Below are positions 24,911-33,271 of a DNA stretch of 64,000 nt, piece by piece. Positions within the stretch are counted from its first letter, which is position 1; the number at the start of each line of letters is the position of its first letter. The notes under the pieces are model-generated. The model was not told the DNA's origin and made no database searches. It saw nothing but the letters and a program-made list of their open reading frames with translations. Position numbers and translations under genes: made by a program. This DNA is from CAYLNM01 sp964385045 (GTDB lineage Bacteria; Planctomycetota; Phycisphaerae; Phycisphaerales; SM1A02): the NCBI GenBank assembly GCA_964385045.1, contig CAYLNM010000004.1, forward strand, positions 8,211 to 72,210, in the 5' to 3' direction.

Positions 24911-25819
24911 GTGAGACCCGCCCACGGCGTCATCGTGCTCGCCCGTCTCGACTCGGCCCGGCTGCCCGGCAAGGCGCTGGCCGACGTCGGCGGTCGCCCC
25001 GTGCTCTCGCGGCTGCTCGAGCGGCTCCGCGTCGGCGGCGACGGCCTCGGCCCGATCGTCCTCGCCACGACGCACCGATCCGTCGACGACCCGCTCGCGG
25101 AGTGGGCCGCCCGCGAGGGCGTCCGGCTCGTCCGGCACGCGGGCCCGGTGGGCGACGTCGCCCGCCGTTTCGTGGACGCGGCCCGCGACGCCGGCCTGGC
25201 GTGGGCCGCCCGCGTCAACGGCGACAGCCCGCTCGTCGACGCGACGCTGCTGCGGCGGGCCCTCGGCCGGGCCCTCGATCCCGAGCACCCGCCGGTGGAC
25301 CTCGTGACCAACCTTCGCCCGCGCCGGCACCCCTACGGCATGGCGGTGGAGTGGGTCCGGGTACGGGCCCTGAGCGACCTGCTGCCGACCTTCGACGAGC
25401 ACGAGCGCGAGCACGTCACCCGCGGGCTCTACGCCACCCTGCCCAGCGGCCGCATCGCCGGGCTCGAGGGCGGCGACCCGGCGTGGGCCGACGTCCGCAC
25501 CGTGGTCGACACCGCCGAGGATCTCGACCGGCTCCGCCGCTTCGTGGCCGACCACGCCGACAGCTGGCCGCTGACGCCGGCCCGCGACGTCGTGGCGTGG
25601 AGCGAACGGGCCCGGGACGGCGGCGCGCCGGGCGGTCGCCGGTCATCGCCGAGCCGCTCGTCCGCCGGCCCCGCGCCGGCGGCCGCCCCGGTCCGCGCGA
25701 CCGAGCCCGCCGCCGGTGCCGCCGGCGCCGCCCGTGCCGCCGCGGCCGCGACCGGCCGCACGGACGCGACGTCCCGCGCGGCGCGGCCCGCGGTGCCCCC
25801 GACGAGGAACGACGCGTGA
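24911..25819 (+). CDS. SpsF/NeuA-like cytidylyltransferase family protein
   Basis: A 302-residue nucleotidyltransferase of the SpsF/CMP-KDO-synthetase-like group. 'IVLARLDSARLPGKAL.D.GGRPVLSRLLERL' (short pieces: LDSARLPGKAL, GRPVLSRLLER) is the nucleotide-binding start, 'RVNGDSPLVDATLL' is the metal/nucleotide loop, and 'HPYGMAVEWVR' follows. About 65 C-terminal residues are Ala/Arg low complexity. It probably activates a nonulosonic acid or related sugar as a CMP derivative for the glycan built by the following genes. The GTG at 24911 is the only early start, and its ribosome site is poor. Its stop overlaps the next start (GTGA). It is the first gene of the glycan operon. Confidence 0.82.
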   Translation: MRPAHGVIVLARLDSARLPGKALADVGGRPVLSRLLERLRVGGDGLGPIVLATTHRSVDDPLAEWAAREGVRLVRHAGPVGDVARRFVDAARDAGLAWAARVNGDSPLVDATLLRRALGRALDPEHPPVDLVTNLRPRRHPYGMAVEWVRVRALSDLLPTFDEHEREHVTRGLYATLPSGRIAGLEGGDPAWADVRTVVDTAEDLDRLRRFVADHADSWPLTPARDVVAWSERARDGGAPGGRRSSPSRSSAGPAPAAAPVRATEPAAGAAGAARAAAAATGRTDATSRAARPAVPPTRNDA

Positions 25820-26976
25820 CGACCCTCTTCTGCATCCATCCGCACGGCTTCAACGTCGGCAACCACGCGATCCACCTCGCGCTGCGGGGCATGCTCGACC
25901 GGACCTTCGGCGAGCTGGTCAACCTCGTCTCGATCCCCGCCACCACCCGTTTCGAGAGTCACGGCCGGGCCGGGCTCACCGCGGGCGTGGTGCACGAGAT
26001 CAACCAGTACGCCGACGGCGTGATCGTGGGCGGCGGGAACCTGCTCGAGAACGGCCAGCTCGACGTGGACCACACCGCGCTGCGGGCCCTCGAGCCGCCG
26101 ATGATGCTCTTCAGCCTCTCGCGCGGCCGCATTCACAACCGCCGCGGCCGACTCGTCGACCGCACCGACGTGATGCCCGACGCGACGATCCGGGCCCTCC
26201 ACGAGCACGCGATGGCGTCCGTCGCCCGCGACGAGGCCACCGCCGGGCACCTGACGCGGATCGGCTGCGAGCGGGTCGTCCTCGGCGGCTGCCCGACCAT
26301 CACCCTCGGCGACGAGGCCGACCGCCTGCCCGCGATCCCGGACCGCGACGCCGCGGCGGTGCTGATCTCCGTCCGCACGCCCGAGCTCATGAACGTGCCG
26401 CTGGCCATCCGGGCCGGCGTCCGCGGGCAGGTCGAGCGGCTCGCCGCCCTCGCCGCCGAGCGGACGGGGGTCGTGCCGCGGCTGCTCTGCCACGACCACC
26501 GCGACATCCCGTTCGCGGCCTCGTTCCCGGGGCTGGACTACGTCTGGACCGGCGACGTCGCCCGCTTCGTCGCGCTGCTCCGCTCGGCCCGGCTCGTGCT
26601 CTCGTACCGCCTGCACGCCGCGCTGCCGTGCCTCGCGCTGGGGACGCCGTTCGTGAACGTCTCCTACGACGAGCGCTCGGCCAGCGCGATGTCCACGCAC
26701 GGGCTCGCCGACTGGGACGTGCCGCTGCTGGACGGCGACCCGGTCGAGACCGTCGCCCGGCGCCTCGACGCGATCGACGACCTGCCCGACCTCGTCCGCC
26801 GCACCGCGTCCGTGCGCACGCGGCTGCGGGGCGTGATGGAGGACGCGTTCGTTCGCTTCCGCGAGGCGGTGGACCGCGATCGCCGTGCGATCGCCCGCCC
26901 GCCGGCCGACCGCGGGCTCGAGCTCAAGCCGGAGGCCGACGCCGCCGCCCGTCCGGGCGACGCGGCCGTCGCCTGA
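25816..26976 (+). CDS. Polysaccharide pyruvyl transferase family protein
   Basis: A 386-residue member of the polysaccharide pyruvyl transferase family (PF04230 type; CsaB/WcaK relatives). It opens with 'PHGFNVGNHAIHLALRGML', then 'GVIVGGGNLLENG', 'LGGCPTITLG', and the C-terminal 'LVLSYRLHAALPCLALGTPFVNVSYDERS' (key HAA and YD motifs), matching the 'S.RLHa.i.a...g.P.i.i.Yd.K' consensus. These enzymes add ketal pyruvate to sugars or act as modified glycosyltransferases. The GTG start at 25816 overlaps the preceding TGA, so it is translationally coupled in the surface-glycan operon. Confidence 0.88.
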   Translation: MTTLFCIHPHGFNVGNHAIHLALRGMLDRTFGELVNLVSIPATTRFESHGRAGLTAGVVHEINQYADGVIVGGGNLLENGQLDVDHTALRALEPPMMLFSLSRGRIHNRRGRLVDRTDVMPDATIRALHEHAMASVARDEATAGHLTRIGCERVVLGGCPTITLGDEADRLPAIPDRDAAAVLISVRTPELMNVPLAIRAGVRGQVERLAALAAERTGVVPRLLCHDHRDIPFAASFPGLDYVWTGDVARFVALLRSARLVLSYRLHAALPCLALGTPFVNVSYDERSASAMSTHGLADWDVPLLDGDPVETVARRLDAIDDLPDLVRRTASVRTRLRGVMEDAFVRFREAVDRDRRAIARPPADRGLELKPEADAAARPGDAAVA

Positions 26977-27052
26977 ACCCTTCCGCGGGCCGCCGCCGTG
27001 CGCCGCCGGCGCCGGCGCCGCCCGCCACCTTCCGCCGGGACGCGGAGCCCCC

Positions 27053-28147
27053 ATGCCCCTCATCGACCCCGCCGACGGACTGCACGTCATCGCCGAGGCC
27101 GGCACCAACCACGCCGGCCGCCTCGACCTCGGCACGCACCTCGTGGACATCGCCCGCGAGGCCGGCGCCCACTCGGTGAAGTTCCAGGTCATCCACCCCG
27201 AGGGCCTCTACCTGCCCGAGCTGCCGACGGACGGCGGATACGCGGCCAACGAGGTCTTCGCGAAGCGGGCGGCGATGATGCTGTCGGACGAGGACTGGCG
27301 GGCCCTCGCCGCCCACGCGGGCGAGCGCGGCATCCCGATGTCCGCCTCGGTCTTCGACGAGCGGGGGATCCGGCTGCTGGAGGACCTCGGGGCGCCGTAC
27401 CTCAAGTTCGCCTCCTGCGACCTGAACAACTCGCGGCTGCTGCGGACCGGGGCCGAGACCGGCCTCCCGGTGATCCTCTCCACCGGCATGGCCACCCTCG
27501 GCGAGATCGAGCGGGCGGTGACCGACGTCCTGGCGACCGGCAACCGCGACGTGTGGCTGATGCACTGCGTCTCGGCGTACCCGGCGACCCTCGACCAGAT
27601 GAACCTCGGCATGATCGAGACGCTCCGCCGCGCGTTCGGCCTGCCGGTCGGCCTCAGCGACCACACCGAGACCGCCCACGCGGCGACGATGGCGGTCGCC
27701 CTCGGGGCCCGGTTCTTCGAGAAGCACTGCACCTACGACCGCTCCGCCGACGGCTTCGACCACGCCTACGCGATGGAGCCGGGCGGCCTGGCCGCCTACG
27801 TCGCCGACGTCGAGGCGGCGGTCGCCGCGATGACCGGCGGCGGCGCGAAGCTGCGGGCGGCCGAGGTCGAGCTCAAGCCGCGCGCCCGCCGCGGGGTGCA
27901 CGCCGCCCGCGACCTCGCGGCGGGCGAGACGATCACCGAGGCCGACCTGGTGGTGGTGCGGCCCGAGGGGCCCTTCGCCCCCAACGACGTGCCGCTGCTC
28001 ATCGGGGCGACGGTGCGCTCGCCCATCCGCCGCTACGAGGCGATCGACCCCGGCCGCATCGCGATCGCCGGCGACGGGGCGGCGACGAGGACGACGAGCG
28101 CGACCGGCGGCAGCGCCGCCGTCGCGCCGGGGGTCGCGGCCCGGTGA
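27053..28147 (+). CDS. neuB: N-acetylneuraminate/nonulosonate synthase (NeuB family)
   Basis: A 364-residue NeuB-type enzyme. The TIM barrel (residues about 1-270) shows 'IAEAGTNHAG', 'VKFQVIHPEGLY', 'SASVFDERGIRLL', 'KFASCDLNN', 'ILSTGMATLGEIE', 'LMHCVSAYPAT', 'GLSDHTET' and 'FEKHCTYDRS.DG.DH'. A SAF-like antifreeze domain follows (about 285-345, 'ARRGVHAARDLAAGETITEADL'). Family members condense phosphoenolpyruvate with an N-acetyl hexosamine (ManNAc or a 2,4-diacetamido sugar) to make sialic, legionaminic or pseudaminic acid; the product cannot be fixed from sequence. GGAG precedes the ATG by 6-7 nt. Its stop overlaps the PseG-like start. Confidence 0.9.
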   Translation: MPLIDPADGLHVIAEAGTNHAGRLDLGTHLVDIAREAGAHSVKFQVIHPEGLYLPELPTDGGYAANEVFAKRAAMMLSDEDWRALAAHAGERGIPMSASVFDERGIRLLEDLGAPYLKFASCDLNNSRLLRTGAETGLPVILSTGMATLGEIERAVTDVLATGNRDVWLMHCVSAYPATLDQMNLGMIETLRRAFGLPVGLSDHTETAHAATMAVALGARFFEKHCTYDRSADGFDHAYAMEPGGLAAYVADVEAAVAAMTGGGAKLRAAEVELKPRARRGVHAARDLAAGETITEADLVVVRPEGPFAPNDVPLLIGATVRSPIRRYEAIDPGRIAIAGDGAATRTTSATGGSAAVAPGVAAR

Positions 28148-29271
28148 GCCGGACCCGGGTCACCTTCCTGTGCCGCGGCTCGACCGAGGTCGGGCTCGGC
28201 CACGTGATGCGGACGCGGGCGGTGGCCGATGCCCTGGCCGCGGACGGACGCACCGTGGTCCGGCTCGTCGCGATCGGCGACGACGCGGCGGCCTCGCTCC
28301 TCGCCACGCGGACGTACCCCGTCCACGTCGCGCGGGACGAGGCCGAGGCGACCGCGGCCGCCGCCGCGACGCGGCCGCACGTCGTCGTCCTGGACACCAC
28401 GACGCTCTCGCGGGCCGGGTTCGACCGGGTCGCGGCGGGCGCGCGCACCGCGTCGCTGTCGCCGGTCTTCGACCGACTCGAGGACGTCGACGCCTGCTTC
28501 CATCGCGCCCGCCGTCATCCCGACGGCCGCCGCCCCGGATGGCGCCTCGGGCCCGAGTGGGCGGTGGTGCGGCCGGAGGTGGTGCCGATCCCGGACGACC
28601 GCTACGCGGCCGCGACCGACCCGACGCGGCCGCTGCCGGTGGCGGTGTGCATGGGCGGCGGCGACGCCGCGAACGACACGCGGCGGATCCTCGAGCGGCT
28701 GCGGGCGGTGGATCGGCCGCTGCTCGTCTGGGCCCTGCTCGGCAAGGGCTACCGCCACTCCATCGACGAGCTCGAGCGGACGGCGACCGCGGACCGCCGG
28801 CACGAGGTGATCCTCGCCCGGACCACGCATTCCATGTGGCACGTGCTCCGCGACTGCGCCCTCGCGGTCCTCGCCGGCGGCACCGTGACCTACGAGGCCG
28901 CCGCCGCGGGCCTCCCCTCCGTCAACCTGCTGGCCGACCCGGCGCGGGCCTGGCTCGTCGAGGACCTCGTCGACGCGGGGGCGGCGTTCCTCGCCGGGGG
29001 GCCGGAGCCCCCGGCCGCCGGTCACGATCCGCTGGTGGAGCTCGTCACCCGGCTGTCGGTCGATCGCGCCGCGCTGCGGGCGGCGCGGCACGCGGCCCGC
29101 GGACTCGTCGACGGCGGCGGCACCGGCCGGATCGCCGAGGCCCTCCGCGCGATGGCCGCGGGCGAGGACGCGGCGACGACCGCGGCGCCGGCGGCGCATC
29201 CGCCGCGACCGCCGCACCGAGTCGATCGCGACGCTCGCCCGCCGGGGGCGTCCGGCGCCGCGGCCGCCTGA
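28144..29271 (+). CDS. PseG-like UDP-sugar hydrolase/glycosyltransferase
   Basis: A 375-residue GT-B-fold protein similar to PseG, which removes UDP from a 2,4-diacetamido sugar before the NeuB/PseI step. It begins 'CRGSTEVGLGHVMRTRAVADAL', equivalent to the PseG 'S..IG.GHv.R.l.LA' signature with the catalytic His. 'LPVAVCMGGGDAANDT' and 'LAVLAGGTVTYEAAAAGLPSVNLL' form the nucleotide-binding second domain. The last 45 residues are Ala/Pro/Arg-rich. Its location directly behind neuB supports a nonulosonic-acid route of the Pse/Leg kind rather than sialic acid. The GTG at 28144 overlaps the neuB TGA. Confidence 0.82.
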   Translation: MSRTRVTFLCRGSTEVGLGHVMRTRAVADALAADGRTVVRLVAIGDDAAASLLATRTYPVHVARDEAEATAAAAATRPHVVVLDTTTLSRAGFDRVAAGARTASLSPVFDRLEDVDACFHRARRHPDGRRPGWRLGPEWAVVRPEVVPIPDDRYAAATDPTRPLPVAVCMGGGDAANDTRRILERLRAVDRPLLVWALLGKGYRHSIDELERTATADRRHEVILARTTHSMWHVLRDCALAVLAGGTVTYEAAAAGLPSVNLLADPARAWLVEDLVDAGAAFLAGGPEPPAAGHDPLVELVTRLSVDRAALRAARHAARGLVDGGGTGRIAEALRAMAAGEDAATTAAPAAHPPRPPHRVDRDARPPGASGAAAA

Positions 29272-29280
29272 GGCCGCCCG

Positions 29281-29313
29281 CGCCCCGCCCGTCCGCCCCT
29301 CCCCCGCGGGGCG
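29281..29313 (+). terminator. Weak hairpin within the glycan operon
   Basis: CGCCCCGC (29281-29288) pairs with GCGGGGCG (29306-29313) across a 17-nt loop, in the 91-bp gap between two operon genes. It may attenuate rather than end transcription. Confidence 0.25.
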
Positions 29314-29362
29314 GGCCCCGGATCCGCGCTCCGCGACCCGTTCCGCCTCCCCGGAGTCCGTC

Positions 29363-30475
29363 ATGCTCGTTCCCGCCGCCGCCCCCGATCTCGACCCCCG
29401 CCGGCTCCACGAGCCCGACGACCTCGAGCGCGGCCTCGCGCCCCGGTCCGCCGGCCTCGACGAGGCCCGGCACCGAGCCGCGGTGGAGCGGGCCGGCGAG
29501 CTCTACCGCCGCTGCGTCCGCGAGCGTCCGGGCGTCCCGGCCATCTTCCGCCCCGGCGGGGAGTGGGAGGCGTACCACGCCGAGCGGCGGGACCTCTACG
29601 AGCTCATCCTCGCGGGCGAGGACGAGGCGGCGGGCGAGCGGCTGCGGAGCTTCTGGCGCAACGAGCTCGGCGCGCTCGTCAAGGAGTACGCGAGCTACGA
29701 GCAGCTCCGGCGCCGCGAGCAGCCGCGCACCGACCGCTTCCGGTGGATGGTGCCGCGGAACTACCTCGTGTGGCGGGAGATCGTCCGGGCGGATCCGGCC
29801 GAGCTGGCGGTGCCCGACGTCGGCGAGCCGTGGGGCCTGATGCTCGACGACGTGCTCGTGACGCCGAAGGCCACGCGCTTCCACGCCCTCGCCCGGCAGG
29901 TCGCCGAGATCGTGCGCGACGTCCGCCCGACGCCGACGGTGGTCGAGATCGGGGCCGGGTTCGGCGGCATGGCGACCTACCTGCTGCGCGACGCGCCGGC
30001 GGTGCGATGGATCGACCTCGACCTGCCGGAGACGCTCGTGATCGCGGCCTACTGGCTGATCGCGGCCCTGCCCGAGGTCGACGTCGTGCTGCACGGCGAG
30101 CGTCCGGCGGCGGAGCTGCTCGACGCCGACGGGCCCGCGGGGGCGGTGCTGCTGCCCAATCACCTCGTGGCCGAGCTGCCGGCGGCCTCGGCCGACCTCG
30201 CGGTGAACACCTTCAGCTTCTCCGAGATGCCGCGGCCGACCCTCGACCGCACGCTCGCGGAGGTGACCCGCATCACGCGGGGATGGCTGCTCCACCAGAA
30301 CATGGACCGGGCCGGCGTGGTCAACCGCGGGCACGCGCGGATCCCGGCGTCCGACTTCCCCCTCCACCCGGACGAGTGGCGCCGCCTGCACGTCGGCTTC
30401 GACCTCTTCCACGGGCAGGACGGGGACTACCGGGAGTTCCTCCTCCAGCGGCGGCGACCGGGCCCGGCGACGTGA
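29363..30475 (+). CDS. Putative sugar O-methyltransferase
   Basis: A 370-residue protein with a helical N-terminal half and a SAM-binding Rossmann domain starting at 'TVVEIGAGFGGMATYLL' (about residue 193). Acidic strand ends are 'WIDLDLPETLVIAAYWL' and 'VNTFSFSEMPRPTLD', the latter typical of the 'putative sugar O-methyltransferase' family found in polysaccharide loci. It probably methylates a hydroxyl of the surface glycan made by this operon. GGAG lies 6 nt before the ATG. Its stop overlaps the following GT-like gene. Confidence 0.82.
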   Translation: MLVPAAAPDLDPRRLHEPDDLERGLAPRSAGLDEARHRAAVERAGELYRRCVRERPGVPAIFRPGGEWEAYHAERRDLYELILAGEDEAAGERLRSFWRNELGALVKEYASYEQLRRREQPRTDRFRWMVPRNYLVWREIVRADPAELAVPDVGEPWGLMLDDVLVTPKATRFHALARQVAEIVRDVRPTPTVVEIGAGFGGMATYLLRDAPAVRWIDLDLPETLVIAAYWLIAALPEVDVVLHGERPAAELLDADGPAGAVLLPNHLVAELPAASADLAVNTFSFSEMPRPTLDRTLAEVTRITRGWLLHQNMDRAGVVNRGHARIPASDFPLHPDEWRRLHVGFDLFHGQDGDYREFLLQRRRPGPAT

Positions 30476-32382
30476 GGCGGGGGGGGACGCTCACCCTCGT
30501 CCTCGACCGCGCGGAGCTCGGGCCGGAGCCCGTGCACGCCGCGGCCGTCCTCGGCGACGGACCGTGCCTGGTGCTGGACGCGATGGCCTGGCACGTCCTG
30601 GACCGAACGCCCGCGATCGGGGCGACGCTGCACGTCCCGGAGCGCGTGATCCGTCGCCCCGAGGCGATCGCCGGCTGGTCGGACGCGCTGCTCGAGGCGT
30701 GGTGGGCACACGCGCGACTCGACCACGACGGCTGGGACCTGATGCGCTTCGTCGGGGTGCGGCACGTGCGCTGGGCCCGCCGCCTCGCGTCGGTCGCGGT
30801 GCCGCTGCTCGAGGCGATCGACCGCTGGCGTCCGGCCCGTCTGCGGCTGCTGCAGCCTCCCGGCGGCGACGCGCTGGACGGCGGCGAGGGCCCCGGCGGC
30901 GGCGGCGCGCTGGCGGGACTCGCCGCGGACCTCGCCCGCGGGCGGGGCCTCGACGTCGCGCACGAGCCCGCGGGGCCGGCGGAGGCCGGGCCGCCACCGG
31001 ACGACGGCCGCGGCGAGCCGTCGCGGCCGCCGGCCGCGAACGACGCGTGGGCCCCGGGCCACGTCCTGCTGGTGGGCGACGGCCCCGAGCGGGCGCGACA
31101 CCGCGGGCTCGTGAGGCGACTGCGGGACGAGGGCGACCGCGCGGTGCTCGAGGTCCGGCGGACCGCGGCGGCCGCGTCGACGCCGGCGGCCGCGGACGGG
31201 GTCGCGAGCGTCGTCGACTACGCGGGCCCGCGACCGCGGGTCGAGCCGGCCGGGGCCGAGGCGGCCCGCGCGCGCCTGCTCGACGCGGTCGCCCGGCTCC
31301 CCGCGGGCCATCCGGGCCGCGTCCTCGCGGGGCCCGGACTCCGCCCGCACGTCGCGCGACTCTTCGGCTCCTACGCGGCGGCCCTCGCGGGCAACCTCAC
31401 GCGGTGGCGGGCGGCGATCATCGCCCGGCGGCCGGGGGCCGTGGTGGCGGGCCATCCCGAGATCCCGCTGGAGGTGGCGGCCCGGCTCGGCGTTCCCGCG
31501 GTCCTGCTTCCGCACGGCACGATCATGCCCGACGAGGTGGCGTACCACCGGTGTCTCCCCCCGGCGGTGCGGATCGGGGCGACCGGCCCGCGGCAGCGCG
31601 ACGTCCTGCGGGCGGCGGGGATCGCGGCGTCCCGGATCCGCGTCACCGGCGTGCCCGGGGCCGAGCCGCTCGACCCGCGGCCGCCGGCCGCGCCGGCGGC
31701 CCGGAGCGCTGCTCCCGGCGCGGCCGCCGGCGCGGCCCCGAGCCTGCGCATCCTGGTCCCGACCGCGGAGACCTGGCGCCCGGCCGCCAAGGGGGGGGGG
31801 ACCGCTCCGAGCTTCCTCGGCGAGCGGCGGGCCCTCGGACGTCTCGCGGACGCGGCGGCCGAGCACGGGTGGACGCTCCGGGTCCGGCGGCACCCGCGGT
31901 TCGATCGCGACCCGGCCTTCTACGAGGCCGCCTCCGCACGGGCGTCGGTGGCGTTCGACGAGTCGCCGTCGCTGGCCGCGGCGGTGCACGCCGCGGACGT
32001 CGTGGTGGTCCTGGGGGCGCCCTCGTCGGCGATCCTCGAGTCCATCGCGATCGGTCGGCCGGTGCTGCTGCTGGCCGGGCCGCGGCGGACGGGGGCCTGG
32101 CGCCGCCTGGGCCTCGACCGGCTGCCGCACGCGGCCGACGTGACCGGGCTGCTCGACCGGCTGCGGGAGCTGGCCGCGGATCCGGCGGCACGGGCCGCGG
32201 CGATGTCGACGTGCCGCCGCGTCCTGCCGTCGCTCCTGGCCCCGGACGCCGAGGCCGCGGCCGCACGGCTCGTCCTGGACGCCGCGGCCGCCGACACCGA
32301 GCCGGGGAACGACCAGCGCCGGGAATCCGTCCCTGGTCGGTCGGGCTCGGGCCACGACGTGCCCCCCGCCCGCGCGGCCTGA
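30472..32382 (+). CDS. GT-B-like surface carbohydrate protein with two long G-tracts
   Basis: A 636-residue protein. The N-terminal 200 residues are unfamiliar, starting 'LTLVLDRAELGPEPVH'. The C-terminal 400 residues look like the two Rossmann lobes of GT-B or CDP-glycerol-transferase-like enzymes: 'VVAGHPEIPLEVAARLGVPAVLLPHG', 'ATGPRQRDVLRAAGI...I.VTGVPG', 'LRVRRHPRFDRDPAF', and 'VVVVLGAPSSAILESIAIGRPVLLL' as the donor-binding motif. It probably transfers the nonulosonic acid or another sugar unit; this is inferred from fold and position. The GTG at 30472 overlaps the preceding TGA. G8 (30479-30486) just after the start and G10 (31791-31800) inside the donor lobe are potential slippage sites. 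It is the last gene of the operon. Confidence 0.75.
   Translation: MRRGGTLTLVLDRAELGPEPVHAAAVLGDGPCLVLDAMAWHVLDRTPAIGATLHVPERVIRRPEAIAGWSDALLEAWWAHARLDHDGWDLMRFVGVRHVRWARRLASVAVPLLEAIDRWRPARLRLLQPPGGDALDGGEGPGGGGALAGLAADLARGRGLDVAHEPAGPAEAGPPPDDGRGEPSRPPAANDAWAPGHVLLVGDGPERARHRGLVRRLRDEGDRAVLEVRRTAAAASTPAAADGVASVVDYAGPRPRVEPAGAEAARARLLDAVARLPAGHPGRVLAGPGLRPHVARLFGSYAAALAGNLTRWRAAIIARRPGAVVAGHPEIPLEVAARLGVPAVLLPHGTIMPDEVAYHRCLPPAVRIGATGPRQRDVLRAAGIAASRIRVTGVPGAEPLDPRPPAAPAARSAAPGAAAGAAPSLRILVPTAETWRPAAKGGGTAPSFLGERRALGRLADAAAEHGWTLRVRRHPRFDRDPAFYEAASARASVAFDESPSLAAAVHAADVVVVLGAPSSAILESIAIGRPVLLLAGPRRTGAWRRLGLDRLPHAADVTGLLDRLRELAADPAARAAAMSTCRRVLPSLLAPDAEAAAARLVLDAAAADTEPGNDQRRESVPGRSGSGHDVPPARAA
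30479..30486 (+). repeat. G8 homopolymer at the start of the GT-B gene
   Basis: Eight G residues begin 4 nt after the GTG start codon. Gain or loss of one G would frameshift the whole protein. Confidence 0.8.
31791..31800 (+). repeat. G10 homopolymer inside the GT-B gene
   Basis: Ten G residues encode the end of a Lys codon plus three Gly codons (K-GGG). The reading frame is intact on both sides in this sequence. Confidence 0.85.
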
Positions 32383-32428
32383 CGCACCGGCGCACCGACC
32401 GTCTCCGACGCCGCCGGCGGGGGGGCCG

Positions 32429-32434
32429 TAGGCT
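32429..32434 (+). promoter_or_regulatory. -10 box TAGGCT for the TIGR02206-like gene
   Basis: TAGGCT lies in the gap after the glycan operon, about 65 nt before the GTG at 32501, where GGAG provides a ribosome site. Confidence 0.4.
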
Positions 32435-32500
32435 CCCCGCGTCGCGACGACGCCGGGCGGCGTGCCCGGCCGCGGCGATCCCGACGCGGCGGAGCACGGC

Positions 32501-33262
32501 GTGCGGACAGCCAGCCCGGACGGACCGAGCGGGGCCTCGCCCGGGGCGGAGGCCTCGATCGACTGGACCGCGTTCGACGCCTTCACGTGGACGCACCTCC
32601 TGGTGGTCGTGGTGGCGGCGGCGCTCACGGCCGAACTGCTGTGGGCCGGTCGCCGCCTCCGCCGGGAGAACCCGGTGGGCGAGCGGCGCCTCCGCATCGC
32701 CCTCGCGGGCTCGATCGTCGGGGCGCAGGTGGCGGCCGGGATCCACTGGCTCCGGCCCTCGCGCTTCGATCCGACGGTCAGCCTGCCGCTGCACGTGTGC
32801 GACCTCGCCCCGTGGATCGCGGTGGTCGCGCTGGGCTCGCGGTTCGGGCGCGGCGAGTCCCTGCGCGCGCTCACCTACTTCCTCGGGCTCGGCCTGTCCT
32901 CGTGGGGCTTCGCGTGGCCGGTGCTCACCCAGGGCCCGGCGACGTTCGTCTTCTGGCTGTTCTGGATCGTGCACTGGCAGATCGTGGCCGTCGCCCTGTA
33001 CCTGCCGGTGGTGGGCGACTGGCGGCCGGGCTGGCGCGACGTGCGGACGGCGGCGATCGCGGTGATCGCCTACGCCGTCCTGATCACCCCGGTGAACCTC
33101 GCCCTCGACGCCAACTACGGCTACGTCGGCGCCGTGTCGGGGCCGGCCGACCTCCTCGGGCCGTGGCCGTGGCGGGTGCCGGTGCTCGTGACGGGCGAGA
33201 TCCTGATCTTCGTGCTGCTCGTCCTGCCGTGGCGGATCGGGGCGCGGAGGCGGGCGGCGTGA
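32501..33262 (+). CDS. YwaF/TIGR02206-like multi-span membrane protein
   Basis: A 253-residue membrane protein with about seven helices. The family hallmarks are 'SLPLHVCDLAPWIAVVAL' after helix two, 'YFLGLGLSSWGFAWPVLTQG' and the late 'LDANYGYVGAVSGPADLLGPWPWRVPV' (pieces NYGYVG and LLGPWPW), matching the YwaF/TIGR02206 conserved integral membrane family of unknown function. The GTG at 32501 is chosen because GGAG lies 6 nt upstream; a GTG at 32462 in frame would add 13 residues without a ribosome site. It is convergent with the cytochrome gene, 9 bp away. Confidence 0.8.
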   Translation: MRTASPDGPSGASPGAEASIDWTAFDAFTWTHLLVVVVAAALTAELLWAGRRLRRENPVGERRLRIALAGSIVGAQVAAGIHWLRPSRFDPTVSLPLHVCDLAPWIAVVALGSRFGRGESLRALTYFLGLGLSSWGFAWPVLTQGPATFVFWLFWIVHWQIVAVALYLPVVGDWRPGWRDVRTAAIAVIAYAVLITPVNLALDANYGYVGAVSGPADLLGPWPWRVPVLVTGEILIFVLLVLPWRIGARRRAA

Positions 33263-33271
33263 GCAGCGCGG

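Noticed and set aside
31791..31800. G10 tract as a frameshift splitting the GT-B gene
   Set aside because: The frame is continuous before and after the tract, and conserved-looking motifs occur on both sides, so the gene is intact here.
24911..32382. Horizontal-transfer island for the glycan operon
   Set aside because: Composition, GTGA junctions and start signals are the same as in the flanking genes, and there is no integrase, tRNA or direct repeat at the ends.
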